DNA of 64,000 nt from Marinobacter changyiensis (GCF_009193265.1 NZ_VZZZ01000003.1:186001-250000), one strand, 5' to 3'; counted from the stretch's first letter, positions 19,147 to 28,256 are shown. Notes: a model not told the origin generated them from the letters alone. Made by a program: numbers and translations.

Positions 19147-21357
19147 CTATTTTTCAGGTTGCCTTGCGGCTTGTTCCGCCTGATCGTTGTCCGGTGGCGT
19201 CTGTTCGTCCATATCCGGCAGCTTATCGATATCAGACAGGTCAAAATCTTCCAGTCCAAAGTCGTCTTCCAGCTCCGTGGGAATGGCGCCCTCCACTTCC
19301 GGCTCGAGCTGAGGTATTGGCTCACCCTCGTCTTCAACAACCGGCAAGGGTTCGTCATCTGCGGGCCCAGCCTCGTCTGATAAGGGCACACCTTGTTTGC
19401 CGGATCGACGTTTTTGCCACCAGAACAAGCCGCCCGCAAAAACGACGAGCCCTGCCAAACCCCCTGCACTCGCAAGCAATAACGGCGAGATGCCAACGTC
19501 AGCGACCTGATCAGAAACTACTTCATCAGCTTCTGAAGGGGGCTCGACCTGACTTATGTCGATCGGTCCATCTGCGTGAGTGGCTACTTCGGCACTATCC
19601 GCCGCCGCTATCTCCTCATCCTCAGGGGATACTGCACGGGTGTCCGGGGTTTCCTGCGGTCGGGTGTTTGCGGGCTCCCGAGAAGGTTCGGGTCCGGACG
19701 ATTCTGACGCTTGTAATGCCCGGGAAGCCTGAGGTGCCGGGGCCAGCGGGACCCTCACATTCTGGGCGCCGGTTTCCCGGGGAAAGCGAGCCTGGAAAGA
19801 TTCCGGGGTGTAACTGACATCGGTGCCATCAAGGGTCGAACCGGTAAACCGAAGCGCAAGGGTATAGGCGCCATCCCCTTGCTCTGGTGTGACGGCGCCT
19901 TGCCAGTGCCGACTCTGTGGCGAGTACGGCAACTGCGATGTCGCCACCTCCCCGTCCGGAGACGTAACCGTCAATGCGATACTGGAAGCTTCAATGTCCA
20001 GATCAGGATGCTCGGGAGTCACTGTGACACCGTATTCCGAATTATCCGGCGCGCCGCGGGCGTTTACGACGATCTGCACCGGAGGCCGCAAAGCAATGAC
20101 ACCACTGAATTTGCGGCTGAAGGTCGGGGCACTGGCAACCAGATCAATGCGGTAATCGCCTGGCTGTTCCAGGCGTCGGATCACATCACGGTAGACTCCG
20201 TCCTCAGGCGGGTCATTTTCCGCTAAGACCTTTCGGCCACTGCGGCCATCGTCAGTGGTCAGCATCAGGCTGACGTCCATCACACGCAGGAAATCCGGAT
20301 TCGTGATCTGCAACTGTTCTTCATAAAATGCCGTATTAATGGTTACTATCTGGCCACGATAGAAACGGGCAGGGATATCACTGACCACCATCCGCAGGTC
20401 ACTGACAACGGTAATCCGGCTACCATCACCCAGAGTGCCTTCCAGCCCCCAGGTACCGGGTTGGGGTTGGTCCACAGTGATAAGATCGTAACCGGTCTCG
20501 CTGACCCAACGCAGGTTATCGGGGCGAGAGTTTCTGGTTATCTTCGCTCCGCTTGGGGTCACCAGCGTCAGGGCACCGGAAGACTCGGCCCCGCCCTGTT
20601 GGCTGTCGCTGAAAATTAACGCCGTGAATTCCTCCACTCCGCTGTCGACCTGGAAGCCGCTATCGCGGATGGGCAATTGTTCCTGGGGCACCGCAGTATT
20701 GAGCGCGGTCACAAACACCCGGCTCAGCTCGCTGGCGTTGTCTGCAATTGAGCGACTGCCGCCAGTGCGACTCGCGAGTGCGGTCAACAGGTCAAGATCG
20801 GCCTCCTCAGAAAGTGCAAGGGTATGGATTCGTGCGCCTGATGTTTTGATACGTTCCAGCAGTTCGCCGAGCACCCGCTGCCGTTCGGTTTCGTTGATAT
20901 TGTCGTCCGGGGCAATATCAACCTTACCGTCAGTGAGGAGAATAAACTGGGTATTGGAGAGATCACCACCGCTGAGGTAACTTTCGCTGGCAACTTCAAG
21001 TGCTTCCCCCAGGTTGGTACGAAGGGCGACCGAGTTAATCTGGCTGGAACGCTCCAGGGCACGTTGGCGCCAGGCGTCGTCCACCTCGGTGAACGGCACC
21101 AACATGTTAACGTATTGGCCGAAGGTCCAGATGCCAGCGCTGGTGCCGTCGGGGAGCAGGCGTGCGATGAGCCTGACAGCGGGCTGCCGAAGGTTTTCAG
21201 GGTCATTGGTTTTCATGCTTCCGGAAATATCGACAATGACGCGAACGTCCGCGGGGGCCGGTAAATCGGGCACTTGGTTTGCGGATTGCGCTAACACACC
21301 CGGAACCGCGAATGACAGCAGCAGATATGCCCAAACCCCTTTAAACAGGTGTTTCAT
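19147..21357 (-). CDS. Membrane-anchored VWA domain protein (TIGR03503-like)
   Basis: A 736-residue exported protein. It has a signal peptide (residues 1-23, ending VLAQ), then a VWA domain with an intact MIDAS DISGS at 43-47. A long periplasmic part with beta-sandwich-like repeats follows, then a Pro/Glu/Ser-rich linker. One membrane helix lies at about 625-647, followed by a basic stop-transfer (WWQKRRSGK) and a strongly acidic cytoplasmic tail of about 83 residues. The layout matches the TIGR03503 group of gammaproteobacterial proteins as I remember it. No function is established. Genome position next to MoxR and a second VWA protein suggests a shared process, perhaps with the acidic tail contacting the ATPase; that is inference. 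Confidence 0.78.
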   Translation of the reverse strand: MKHLFKGVWAYLLLSFAVPGVLAQSANQVPDLPAPADVRVIVDISGSMKTNDPENLRQPAVRLIARLLPDGTSAGIWTFGQYVNMLVPFTEVDDAWRQRALERSSQINSVALRTNLGEALEVASESYLSGGDLSNTQFILLTDGKVDIAPDDNINETERQRVLGELLERIKTSGARIHTLALSEEADLDLLTALASRTGGSRSIADNASELSRVFVTALNTAVPQEQLPIRDSGFQVDSGVEEFTALIFSDSQQGGAESSGALTLVTPSGAKITRNSRPDNLRWVSETGYDLITVDQPQPGTWGLEGTLGDGSRITVVSDLRMVVSDIPARFYRGQIVTINTAFYEEQLQITNPDFLRVMDVSLMLTTDDGRSGRKVLAENDPPEDGVYRDVIRRLEQPGDYRIDLVASAPTFSRKFSGVIALRPPVQIVVNARGAPDNSEYGVTVTPEHPDLDIEASSIALTVTSPDGEVATSQLPYSPQSRHWQGAVTPEQGDGAYTLALRFTGSTLDGTDVSYTPESFQARFPRETGAQNVRVPLAPAPQASRALQASESSGPEPSREPANTRPQETPDTRAVSPEDEEIAAADSAEVATHADGPIDISQVEPPSEADEVVSDQVADVGISPLLLASAGGLAGLVVFAGGLFWWQKRRSGKQGVPLSDEAGPADDEPLPVVEDEGEPIPQLEPEVEGAIPTELEDDFGLEDFDLSDIDKLPDMDEQTPPDNDQAEQAARQPEK

Positions 21358-21426
21358 TGGCGGCCTGGCCTTTCGTTATTTTTATGTGGGGTCAGAGCCC
21401 GGCGCCTGGCCGTTGGGCCCATGATA

Positions 21427-21768
21427 TTACTTGCGCACCAACCGATAGCGCACGAGATCCAGTATCCAGACCAGAAGCATAGCGAGCGATGCCAAACCGA
21501 GGTTGAAGAACGCGCGGGCGGCTTCATCGGCGTTGCCAAGAATGCCCTCGTAGCCAGCATGCAGCCACGCAGGAATCCACCAGTTGACTGCCTCTGAAGA
21601 CTCCACCGGCGTAAGGAAAATAACCACCAGCGCCGCTTGCAGCAGCGTACGCAAGGCATAAAGAGGTATCAGGCGGAACAGCCGGGTAACCATGTAGAAA
21701 AAAACCACAAAGGCGACCGCATAAAGGGCCCAGAAAATTCCGTAGGCCAGCTGGGCTTCAGTATCCAT
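21427..21768 (-). CDS. Small inner-membrane protein, unknown function
   Basis: A 113-residue protein with three likely membrane helices (about residues 8-28, 36-53 and 86-106) and a basic C-terminus (YRLVRK), so probably with its tail in the cytoplasm. I do not recognise a family. It lies 69 bases upstream of the membrane VWA gene on the same strand, so co-transcription and a joint membrane role are plausible. Confidence 0.7.
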   Translation of the reverse strand: MDTEAQLAYGIFWALYAVAFVVFFYMVTRLFRLIPLYALRTLLQAALVVIFLTPVESSEAVNWWIPAWLHAGYEGILGNADEAARAFFNLGLASLAMLLVWILDLVRYRLVRK

Positions 21769-21792
21769 AACATTTTTCCTTTATTCGTTTAT

Positions 21793-21850
21793 TCGCGACT
21801 GAAGTCGCTCCTACAAAAACCTCCCCCGTAGGAGCGGTTTTAACCGCGAT
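21793..21850. repeat. Head-to-head pair of REP-like palindromes
   Basis: Two copies of a roughly 22-bp element of type GTAGGAGCG-NNTTNANN-CGCGA. One is on the minus strand (21793-21814), the other on the plus strand (21828-21850), separated by a short C-rich spacer. Related copies occur at 28165-28186, 37418-37439 and 37542-37563. Such short palindromes between genes are REP/BIME-type repeats, which can act as transcription or mRNA-stability boundaries. Confidence 0.8.
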
Positions 21851-21870
21851 CAATGTTCGAGGCCTTTTGG

Positions 21871-22317
21871 TTATAAAACCCAATGTATTATGTGTTCTTC
21901 CCATTGGTCTTCTGGCACATCGGCTTCGGAAATTACCCGATGGCGGACGGATACGCTGGCCTGGTGGACGGTTTCCGGATCGCCCGAGCGCAGCGGATGC
22001 CAGTCCGCCAGTGGGCGGCCTTCGGACAGGGTCCGGTAGGCGCAAGTGTACGGGAGCCAATGGTAGTCGTTTATGGTAGCCGGTGTCAGCACGGTGCAGG
22101 CGGGGACTTTTTGCAGCCGGGTTTCGTACACCGTGCAACCGCAGGTTTCCCGGTCCATGTAGCGGCACACCAGATCGGTGTAATAAACGTCACCGGTGTC
22201 TTCATCCTCCAGTTTGGCCAGGCAACACTTGCCACAGCCATCACACAGTGACTCCCATTCAGTCGGGGTCATCTCGTCCAGGCGTTTACGTTGCCAAAAC
22301 GGGATGGCAGCGATCAC
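21871..22317 (-). CDS. ycgN: YcgN-family cysteine cluster protein
   Basis: A 148-residue member of the UPF0260/YcgN family. It has the cysteine cluster CDGCGKCC near residue 25, then further conserved cysteines (VCRYMD, TCGCTVY, ACTVL, YTCAY) that suggest a bound metal or Fe-S centre; biochemical function is unknown. The start ATG overlaps the ycgL stop by 4 bases (ATGA). It is third in rnd-ycgL-ycgN, the arrangement also known in pseudomonads. Confidence 0.9.
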   Translation of the reverse strand: MIAAIPFWQRKRLDEMTPTEWESLCDGCGKCCLAKLEDEDTGDVYYTDLVCRYMDRETCGCTVYETRLQKVPACTVLTPATINDYHWLPYTCAYRTLSEGRPLADWHPLRSGDPETVHQASVSVRHRVISEADVPEDQWEEHIIHWVL

Positions 22318-22607
22318 GTTGTGCGCTTCCCGACCTTTTCCTTGAATTCAACCAGATAGCTTTCCAGCTTTTCAGGCATCTGGAGAAAGAAGCCCTGATC
22401 CTTGATAGAACCCAGCACCTCATCACCGGTCGCCCGGGACAGTTTGCGCTCTGCCGTCAACAGCAGGTCCATGGCATGCACCGGGCGACCGAAGGCACTT
22501 CTGAGTGGCTCCGGCAGCTCGTTCCAGGTTTTTCCCCGTTTCACATAGATATAGGTATCCGTGCTCTTGCTGCTCCGGAACACGGAAACAAACTCTCTCT
22601 CATTCAT
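22314..22607 (-). CDS. ycgL: YcgL domain protein
   Basis: A 97-residue YcgL-family protein from the ATG at 22607 (MNEREFVSVF). It contains the conserved YIYVKR and GFFLQMPEK blocks of this small alpha/beta fold. The ATG overlaps the rnd stop by 4 bases (ATGA) and its own stop overlaps the ycgN start in the same way, so the three genes are tightly coupled. A longer frame to 22664 would overlap rnd by 60 bases and is rejected. Function is not established; linkage with ribonuclease D hints at an RNA-related role. Confidence 0.9.
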   Translation of the reverse strand: MNEREFVSVFRSSKSTDTYIYVKRGKTWNELPEPLRSAFGRPVHAMDLLLTAERKLSRATGDEVLGSIKDQGFFLQMPEKLESYLVEFKEKVGKRTT

Positions 22608-23743
22608 GATGTCAGTATTACCCTGATTTGTTCTCTGGCCGGTGTGGTCATGGTGCCGCGCCAACCTTCAAAGAGTGTTCCGGAAGTTTGTTCCGGATCG
22701 TTCATACCTTCCCGCACCAAGGCTTCCAGCCGGCGCCGTGGCGCCAGCAATTCCACCGGTACACTCCGCTGCTCGGCGATGTCCGCAAATACCCGTTTGA
22801 TCTTTTTGTAGATACCTTGCTCGTCCCGGGTCAAGGGCGGCGTAATCATCGCAAAGCCCGCGCCGGGCGGTATGGTTGTCTGTTTCACTATTTCAAGCAA
22901 GATCTCGCCGTAGCGCCGAACCACCACCGGCGGCATGTCCGGCAATGACGCCAGTTTGCCGGTATTGGCCGGAGCAGACTCTGCAATGGCGATCAGAATA
23001 TTGTCCGCCAGAACACGGCCCCGGGGTCTGTCCCGCTCCCGGCATTCAATCTCCCGCCAGCGAACCAGCGCCTGCAATAACTGTTGCTGCTTTTGATTGA
23101 GATACCAGCCACCACGGACCTTCAGATAATACTGGTCGGGCTCCGCCTGACTGTTAAGGTCATCGGCAAAACGGGCCGATTCTTCAGTCAGGGCTGCCGT
23201 TAGCCCTTTCGACGCCAGGCCCTCCAGCACCCACTCATAAAGCGGTTTCAAATAACGCACATCGTCCAAAGCATAGCTTTCCTGCTCTGGCGATAAAGGC
23301 CGTGCCAGCCAGTCCGAGCGGGTCGCGGATTTGTCGAGAGCGTGACCGAACAAGCGCTCAACCAGACGCGCATAACCCACCGAGAACCCTGCCCCCGCCA
23401 GGGAAGCGCCGATCTGAAGATCCAGAACACCGACCAGGTTCACTCCCAGCCAGTGCCGGAACAGCTCCAGATCCTCGCTCATTGCATAGAGTAACTTGGG
23501 GCGCTCAGGGTCGGCCAGAACCCGCCGGAACTCAGCAGATTGTTCCGCCACCGACGGATCGACCAGGCAATACTGTTCTCCCAGACCCAGCTGAACCAGG
23601 CCGGGGATGGGATAAAATGTGGATATTCGCTCGAATTCCGTATCCAGCGCCAGGGCTTCGTCAGGTTCAGACAGCAACCAGTCGTCCAGTGCACCGGGGG
23701 TTGTAACCCAGTGAACGTGGGCTGGATCGGAATTGGAAACCAT
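22604..23743 (-). CDS. rnd: Ribonuclease D
   Basis: A 379-residue 3'-5' exoribonuclease of the DEDD superfamily that trims tRNA precursors and other stable RNAs. Catalytic acids are visible in ALDTEFER (D34, E36) and in YALDDVRYLKPLYEW (the fourth DEDD residue, with Tyr in the DEDDy pattern). HRDC-type helices follow (about 210-290). The ATG at 23743 has a GAGAG ribosome site six bases upstream. First gene of rnd-ycgL-ycgN. Confidence 0.94.
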   Translation of the reverse strand: MVSNSDPAHVHWVTTPGALDDWLLSEPDEALALDTEFERISTFYPIPGLVQLGLGEQYCLVDPSVAEQSAEFRRVLADPERPKLLYAMSEDLELFRHWLGVNLVGVLDLQIGASLAGAGFSVGYARLVERLFGHALDKSATRSDWLARPLSPEQESYALDDVRYLKPLYEWVLEGLASKGLTAALTEESARFADDLNSQAEPDQYYLKVRGGWYLNQKQQQLLQALVRWREIECRERDRPRGRVLADNILIAIAESAPANTGKLASLPDMPPVVVRRYGEILLEIVKQTTIPPGAGFAMITPPLTRDEQGIYKKIKRVFADIAEQRSVPVELLAPRRRLEALVREGMNDPEQTSGTLFEGWRGTMTTPAREQIRVILTS

Positions 23744-23752
23744 AGTAGCTCT

Positions 23753-23786
23753 CAGTAACTTTCAGGTTGCAGTAACTTTCAGGTTG
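23753..23786. repeat. Perfect 17-bp tandem duplication between recR and rnd
   Basis: CAGTAACTTTCAGGTTG occurs twice back to back (23753-23769 and 23770-23786), filling most of the 45-base gap between the recR stop and the rnd start. Confidence 0.95.
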
Positions 23787-23788
23787 GC

Positions 23789-24391
23789 TCAGTCCGCCAG
23801 GGGCTTGCGCCCCCGGAATGCATGAGTAAGGGTGAAACCGTCAACGTAGCCAAGCTCGCCACCCACAGGAATACCGTGGGCAAGACGGGTAATCAGCACC
23901 GGGGTGCCGTCGAGCCGGTCAGCAATATAGTGCGCGGTAGCCTCACCCTCAACAGTGGGGTTAGTGGCGAGGATAAGCTCCGTGACACCTTCTTCCCGAA
24001 CCCGACGGAGCAGAACATCAATACCGATATCCGACGGTCCCACCCCATCAATAGGAGAAAGATGCCCCATCAACACGAAATAGCTGCTGCGGTAGTCCCC
24101 GGCCTGCTCTATGGCCAGCAAATCAGAGGGGCTTTCCACTACGCAAACGGTACCTGTGTTGCGCTCAGGATTCTGGCACAAGGTGCAAGTAGGCGTATCA
24201 GAGAAGTTCTGGCAGGTTTCGCAGCGGCGAACGCCGGTCATTGCCCGGGCTAGCGCATCTGCCAACTGCTCACCGCCAGAACGTCCTCTTTCGAGCAGAT
24301 GAAACGCCATTCGCTGTGCCGTTTTCTGGCCCACTCCCGGCAAGCAGCGCAGCGACTCAACCAATTCATCAACAAGCGGACTAAACGCCAT
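23789..24391 (-). CDS. recR: Recombination mediator protein RecR
   Basis: A 200-residue RecR, the standard length. It has an N-terminal HhH motif (LPGVGQKTAQRMAFHLL, 17-33), a C4 zinc finger (C57, C60, C69, C72), then a Toprim domain (VCVVESPSDLLAIE onward) and a C-terminal Walker B-like segment. With RecF and RecO it loads RecA on SSB-coated gaps. It ends the conserved dnaX-ybaB-recR operon. Confidence 0.96.
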   Translation of the reverse strand: MAFSPLVDELVESLRCLPGVGQKTAQRMAFHLLERGRSGGEQLADALARAMTGVRRCETCQNFSDTPTCTLCQNPERNTGTVCVVESPSDLLAIEQAGDYRSSYFVLMGHLSPIDGVGPSDIGIDVLLRRVREEGVTELILATNPTVEGEATAHYIADRLDGTPVLITRLAHGIPVGGELGYVDGFTLTHAFRGRKPLAD

Positions 24392-24432
24392 TCCAGTTCC
24401 TCAGGAAAAAATCATACATCGAACCTGACCGA

Positions 24433-24753
24433 TCAAAAAGGCATCTTGAAGCCGGGCGGCAAGCCCATACCGGAAGCCATACCAGACATCCGCTCCTTCT
24501 GATTCTCCTCCACCCGACGTACGGCGTCATTGACGGCGGCGGCCAGCAGATCTTCCAGAATATCCTTGTCCTCACTCATCAGTGACGGATCAATATCAAC
24601 CTTCCGTACGTCGTGACGCCCGGTCATGGTTACTTTGATCAAGCCTGCACCGGATTCACCGGTAACTTCCGATTTGGCAATCTCCTCCTGAGCCTTCTGC
24701 ATCTCTTCCTGCATTTTCTGGGCTTTTTTCATCAGGTCACCCATGCCGTTCAT
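24433..24753 (-). CDS. ybaB: YbaB/EbfC nucleoid-associated protein
   Basis: A 106-residue YbaB/EbfC protein: a basic/acidic N-terminal helix rich in Met, Gln and Lys ([20 protein letters not shown]), a central beta part with [16 protein letters not shown], and a C-terminal helix and Gly/Met-rich tail. The family binds DNA as a dimer. It sits 41 bases before recR and 69 bases after dnaX, the classical order. Confidence 0.95.
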   Translation of the reverse strand: MNGMGDLMKKAQKMQEEMQKAQEEIAKSEVTGESGAGLIKVTMTGRHDVRKVDIDPSLMSEDKDILEDLLAAAVNDAVRRVEENQKERMSGMASGMGLPPGFKMPF

Positions 24754-24822
24754 TTCTCGCTACTCCTCTGTCTGATGTTTGATAATTCAAGACCGGCAAA
24801 CACATACGCCTACATCAAAGAG

Positions 24823-26769
24823 TCAGGCTGGTCGTATGCTGTCTTCGACTACCCTGCCTTCAAAACGTTCCACGATCGACTGGATCAGCGGGTCGCTGCG
24901 TACCGCCTCTTCCGCGGCTTGTTGCCGGGCGACACGGGACTGCTCTTCCCAGATTGCCGGGGTATTGCCTTCGGCATCGCCCTCTTCGATCTTGAGTGTT
25001 ACGTCATCACCGAAACGGGTCGCCAGGGCTTCTTTTATACGGTCCTGATGGCGATCAGTCAGTAACCGGGCATGCCCCTCGTCAATAGTGAGGGTGATCA
25101 GATCACCGTGTTTATGAAACGCCGAGTGGCTGGCCAGGTTGCCAGGCATACCCACGATCTCAAGACCACGAAAATCCCTTGGCCAGTGAAAGTCCCTGCT
25201 ATCAGAACCGGACTCTTGCGGCGCCGGGACGGCTTGCTCCGGGTCGCCCGAAGACGCCTCTGAAGCTTCAGCCAGAACGGGCTCCGGCTCATCATCTCCG
25301 TCGGTGACCTGGCTATCTGCATAGGCGTCCAGTTCTGCGTATTCGGAACGCTCTGCATTATAGAAACTATCTGTATTTTCTGAACTCGCCGCAACAACTG
25401 GCGGAGCTTCCTGCCCAGACGGTTGCTCTGGTGCCTGGGGGCTGTCTACCGGCTCCGGTTCAGGACCTGGCTCGGGTTCAGAAATCGGCTCAGGCTCCAG
25501 CTCGGGTTCCGGTTCGGCTGCGGGCTCAGGTTCCGGCGTGGACGCCGGATTGGCCGTTAAAGCTGGCTCGGGCTCGTCTACTGATGGCGTAGCCGTTGCG
25601 GCCGCAGGGTCGGGTTCCTCCTGAACGCTTGCCGTGGCTCTGGCAGCACCGGAGGAGGATACGGTTGGGGGCTCTCCCCTGTCGGTGCCCGGCCGGAACG
25701 CCAACATCCGGAGCAGTGTCATCTCAAAGCCCATGCGGGCATCGGGCGTGATAGTAAGATCCTTCCTGCCCATCAGCGCGGCCTGATAAAACAGCTGGGC
25801 GTCTTCCGCACTTAACTGCCGCGCCAGTGTCTGAACCTGCTCGGCATCCCCCAAAGAGTTGTCTGCACTGCCCGGAATAACCTGCTCCATGGTGACCCGA
25901 TGAAACAGTGACAACAGATCCGCCAGTATTGCCCCGTAATCCGGGGCAAAGTCGGAGATCCGCCGGATTTCAGACAATAATGCCGGGCCGTCGTTCTGTA
26001 CCAGAGCCTTGACCAGCTGTTCGATGTCACGCTGATCGATAGTCCCCAGCATGCTGCTGACATCGGATGCTGCGAGCTTCTGGTTGCCAAACGCAATGGC
26101 CTGATCAGTCAGGCTCAGGGCGTCCCGCATGCTTCCATCCGCTGCCCTGGCGAGCAGCCACAAAGCCGGGTCATCAAAGGGGATGTGTTCTTCGGTCAAT
26201 ACATGACGCAGGTGGCCCGCGATGTGTTCAGGTGTCATGCGTTTCAGATTGAATTGCAGACATCGGGACAACACGGTGACCGGGAGTTTCTGGGGATCGG
26301 TCGTCGCCAGCAGGAATTTGACGTGCTCCGGCGGCTCCTCAAGTGTTTTCAGAAAGGCGTTGAACGACTGATTGGTAAGCATGTGCACTTCGTCAATCAG
26401 GTAGACCTTGAAGCGGCCACGAGAGGGGGCGTACTGGACGTTATCGGTGAGCTCCCGCATGTCATCGACGCCGGTCCGTGAGGCCGCATCAATTTCAATC
26501 AGATCAACAAACCGGCCTTCCTGCAGCTCGACACAACTTGAACACACACCACAGGGTTTCGGCGTTATACCGGTTTCGCAGTTCAGGCAGCGTGCCAACA
26601 AACGGCCAATCGTGGTTTTTCCGACACCGCGAGTGCCGGTGAACAGGTACGCATGGTGCAACCGCTGATGTTCCAGGGCATGCACAAGTGCCTGCAGGAC
26701 ATGTTCCTGCCCGACCATGTCTTCAAACGTTTGGGGGCGCCACTTCCTGGCGAGTACCTGATAGCTCAT
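24823..26769 (-). CDS. dnaX: DNA polymerase III subunits gamma/tau
   Basis: A 648-residue clamp-loader ATPase from the ATG at 26769 (MSYQVLARKWRP). Walker A GTRGVGKT is at 45-52, zinc cysteines at 64, 73, 76 and 79, and Walker B LIDEVHML at about 124. After domain III (about residue 370) comes a long low-complexity linker of Pro, Glu, Ala and Ser with many EP/PEP units (about 390-530), then a tau-type C-terminal domain. I found no A-rich slippery site like the E. coli gamma frameshift signal, so a shorter gamma form is not evident. The longer frame would use a TTG at 26781. Confidence 0.95.
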   Translation of the reverse strand: MSYQVLARKWRPQTFEDMVGQEHVLQALVHALEHQRLHHAYLFTGTRGVGKTTIGRLLARCLNCETGITPKPCGVCSSCVELQEGRFVDLIEIDAASRTGVDDMRELTDNVQYAPSRGRFKVYLIDEVHMLTNQSFNAFLKTLEEPPEHVKFLLATTDPQKLPVTVLSRCLQFNLKRMTPEHIAGHLRHVLTEEHIPFDDPALWLLARAADGSMRDALSLTDQAIAFGNQKLAASDVSSMLGTIDQRDIEQLVKALVQNDGPALLSEIRRISDFAPDYGAILADLLSLFHRVTMEQVIPGSADNSLGDAEQVQTLARQLSAEDAQLFYQAALMGRKDLTITPDARMGFEMTLLRMLAFRPGTDRGEPPTVSSSGAARATASVQEEPDPAAATATPSVDEPEPALTANPASTPEPEPAAEPEPELEPEPISEPEPGPEPEPVDSPQAPEQPSGQEAPPVVAASSENTDSFYNAERSEYAELDAYADSQVTDGDDEPEPVLAEASEASSGDPEQAVPAPQESGSDSRDFHWPRDFRGLEIVGMPGNLASHSAFHKHGDLITLTIDEGHARLLTDRHQDRIKEALATRFGDDVTLKIEEGDAEGNTPAIWEEQSRVARQQAAEEAVRSDPLIQSIVERFEGRVVEDSIRPA

Positions 26770-26937
26770 GATGTGCGTCAACTGCGGCTGTAAATAAGGT
26801 CAACCTTAGCACGGACCGCTCCGCAGAAGAAGCCGGATGAAAAGGCGGGAAATAGCCAAAAAAAGCAAGAAAAATATTAAGAGGATACTTCAAGGCATTG
26901 AAATAAATGACTTGAATAATTTTGGTGGGGAAATCTG

Positions 26938-27049
26938 GGGGTGGCCCCACCAGCAACACTCCGGCACACAATTCGATCGCTTCGGCTGCTCCCTTCCGGG
27001 CCTGACCGGGTTCACGATTTCATGTTGCGAAGGCACCAGCGGAGCCACC
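26938..27049 (-). ncRNA. ffs: Signal recognition particle RNA, small bacterial (4.5S) type
   Basis: On the minus strand the sequence contains the universal domain IV core, GGTCAGGCCCGGAAGG followed by GAGCAGCC. The two ends are complementary (GGTGGCTCC at the 5' end near 27049 pairs with GGGGCCACC near 26940, one G-U pair), giving the long hairpin of 4.5S RNA at about 110 nt. The RNA pairs with Ffh to target membrane proteins. It lies just upstream of dnaX. End positions are good to a few bases. Confidence 0.95.
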
Positions 27050-27152
27050 ATAACGTTCGCACCCACTCGGTGGGATGCGGCGCGCATAGTAGCAGGCGAC
27101 GAGGGCGGCAGCAATCCCAAAACCTCCGCTCCGCTCATTTCCCGTGCGGGGT

Positions 27153-27857
27153 TCACAGCGGAATGGGTACTTCGTCCTGTCGGAACCAGCACGCCACACT
27201 GTACCGAGTGCGCTGGGCCGTCAGTACTTCGTGGGGTATTTCCTCACTCATGAACAGCACCATTTTACCCGCTTCGGGCAACACCGTACCGCAAATTTCA
27301 TCGGGCGAATCCCGGTTGTACAACCGCAACGCCCCACCGTCCTGGGCCTGCCATTGGTCATTCAGATAGAACACCACACTGACGATCCGGGACCGCCTTC
27401 CCTTAAAGCTATCAATGTGCTGCCGGTAAAAGTCACCGGGTTCATAGCTGGCATAATGGGCCTCAAAGCGATTCAACCCGAGGAACAGCAACCTGTTCAG
27501 GTCGACACGCACCCGTTCAAAAAACCGAAAGAGCGATACTTGGGCTGCCGTATCGCCCTTGAGCCAGGCAATACGGTCACGCCGAATCGAACGGTCCCGG
27601 GAATGATCTGCTCCCCGTCCGGTTCCCGCTTCTTTCATAATGCCGTTGTGGTGGAGCAGCTCTACTTCTGCCTTCAACTCCATAATCAGCTCAGACGGCA
27701 AATACTCAAACACCGAAAAGTTCGCCCACCCGTACTCCGTGAGGTCATTGCAGACCTGCGCCATGGCTCCTTCAATCCCCTTGGGTTCTGAGGCAGACAA
27801 ACGCGAGCCAGGCCGACCAGCGGCCACTGAGAACGTAGATAAATCGTTAACGTCCAT
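27153..27857 (-). CDS. 2OG-Fe(II) dioxygenase, possible EF-Tu prolyl hydroxylase
   Basis: A 234-residue 2-oxoglutarate/Fe(II) dioxygenase of the prolyl-4-hydroxylase group. The iron ligands are H147 and D149 (YRQHIDSF) and H209 (EIPHEVL); R219 (RTRYSVACWF) should bind 2-oxoglutarate. Residues 130-150 (FEAHYASYEPGDFYRQH) recall the Pseudomonas PPHD enzyme that hydroxylates a proline of EF-Tu; the resemblance is from memory and not tested. Cytoplasmic, monocistronic, upstream of ffs on the same strand. Confidence 0.85.
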   Translation of the reverse strand: MDVNDLSTFSVAAGRPGSRLSASEPKGIEGAMAQVCNDLTEYGWANFSVFEYLPSELIMELKAEVELLHHNGIMKEAGTGRGADHSRDRSIRRDRIAWLKGDTAAQVSLFRFFERVRVDLNRLLFLGLNRFEAHYASYEPGDFYRQHIDSFKGRRSRIVSVVFYLNDQWQAQDGGALRLYNRDSPDEICGTVLPEAGKMVLFMSEEIPHEVLTAQRTRYSVACWFRQDEVPIPL

Positions 27858-28256
27858 CCTGAATATCGTATTCCTGCAAAAGGCCCGAATGAGCGGTGTT
27901 ATATGATGGAGGATTTATCGGATGACTGCAGCATAATGCTGCCGATAAAACTTAACTTCCTCGTTAAATTCACCGTTTAATACTATGAATTAAATACAAT
28001 ACATGAAAGATTAGAAGTTGTTCGGGTCTAAAATTCAGCTCGGGCGCAAAACCCTGCACAGAGGCTTGTTGCGAGAAAATGCATACAGGTATGCCATTCT
28101 TCGGGTGGACTAATAGCTTCGTTTTGGCTAGTGATATAGGGTTAGCATCGACGTATGTAGGGTTTCGCGACTGAAGTCGCGCCTACGGGTGGGAGTTTAA
28201 AGGGAGTTGAAAACAATCATTTTGTTGGAATTTGAAAATAACAAAGAGGTAAGAAT
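27858..28256. other. 399-base divergent intergenic region
   Basis: Lies between the divergent oxygenase and mutarotase genes and should hold both promoters. The left part (27900-28020) is AT-rich. One REP-like element is at 28165-28186. No coding frame or RNA gene was recognised. Confidence 0.6.
28165..28186 (-). repeat. REP-like palindrome, single copy
   Basis: TCGCGACTGAAGTCGCGCCTAC, the same family as 21793-21814 with one base changed in the GTAGGAGCG head (GTAGGCGCG). It lies 70 bases before the mutarotase start. Confidence 0.75.

Noticed and set aside
25440-25600. EP-rich stretch in dnaX as a separate repeat or CRISPR-like array
   Set aside because: It is an in-frame low-complexity linker with irregular units, not spaced direct repeats; no CRISPR array was seen anywhere in the window.
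27900-28256. Possible riboswitch upstream of the mutarotase
   Set aside because: No conserved aptamer core was recognised; only a REP-like palindrome and AT-rich sequence are visible.
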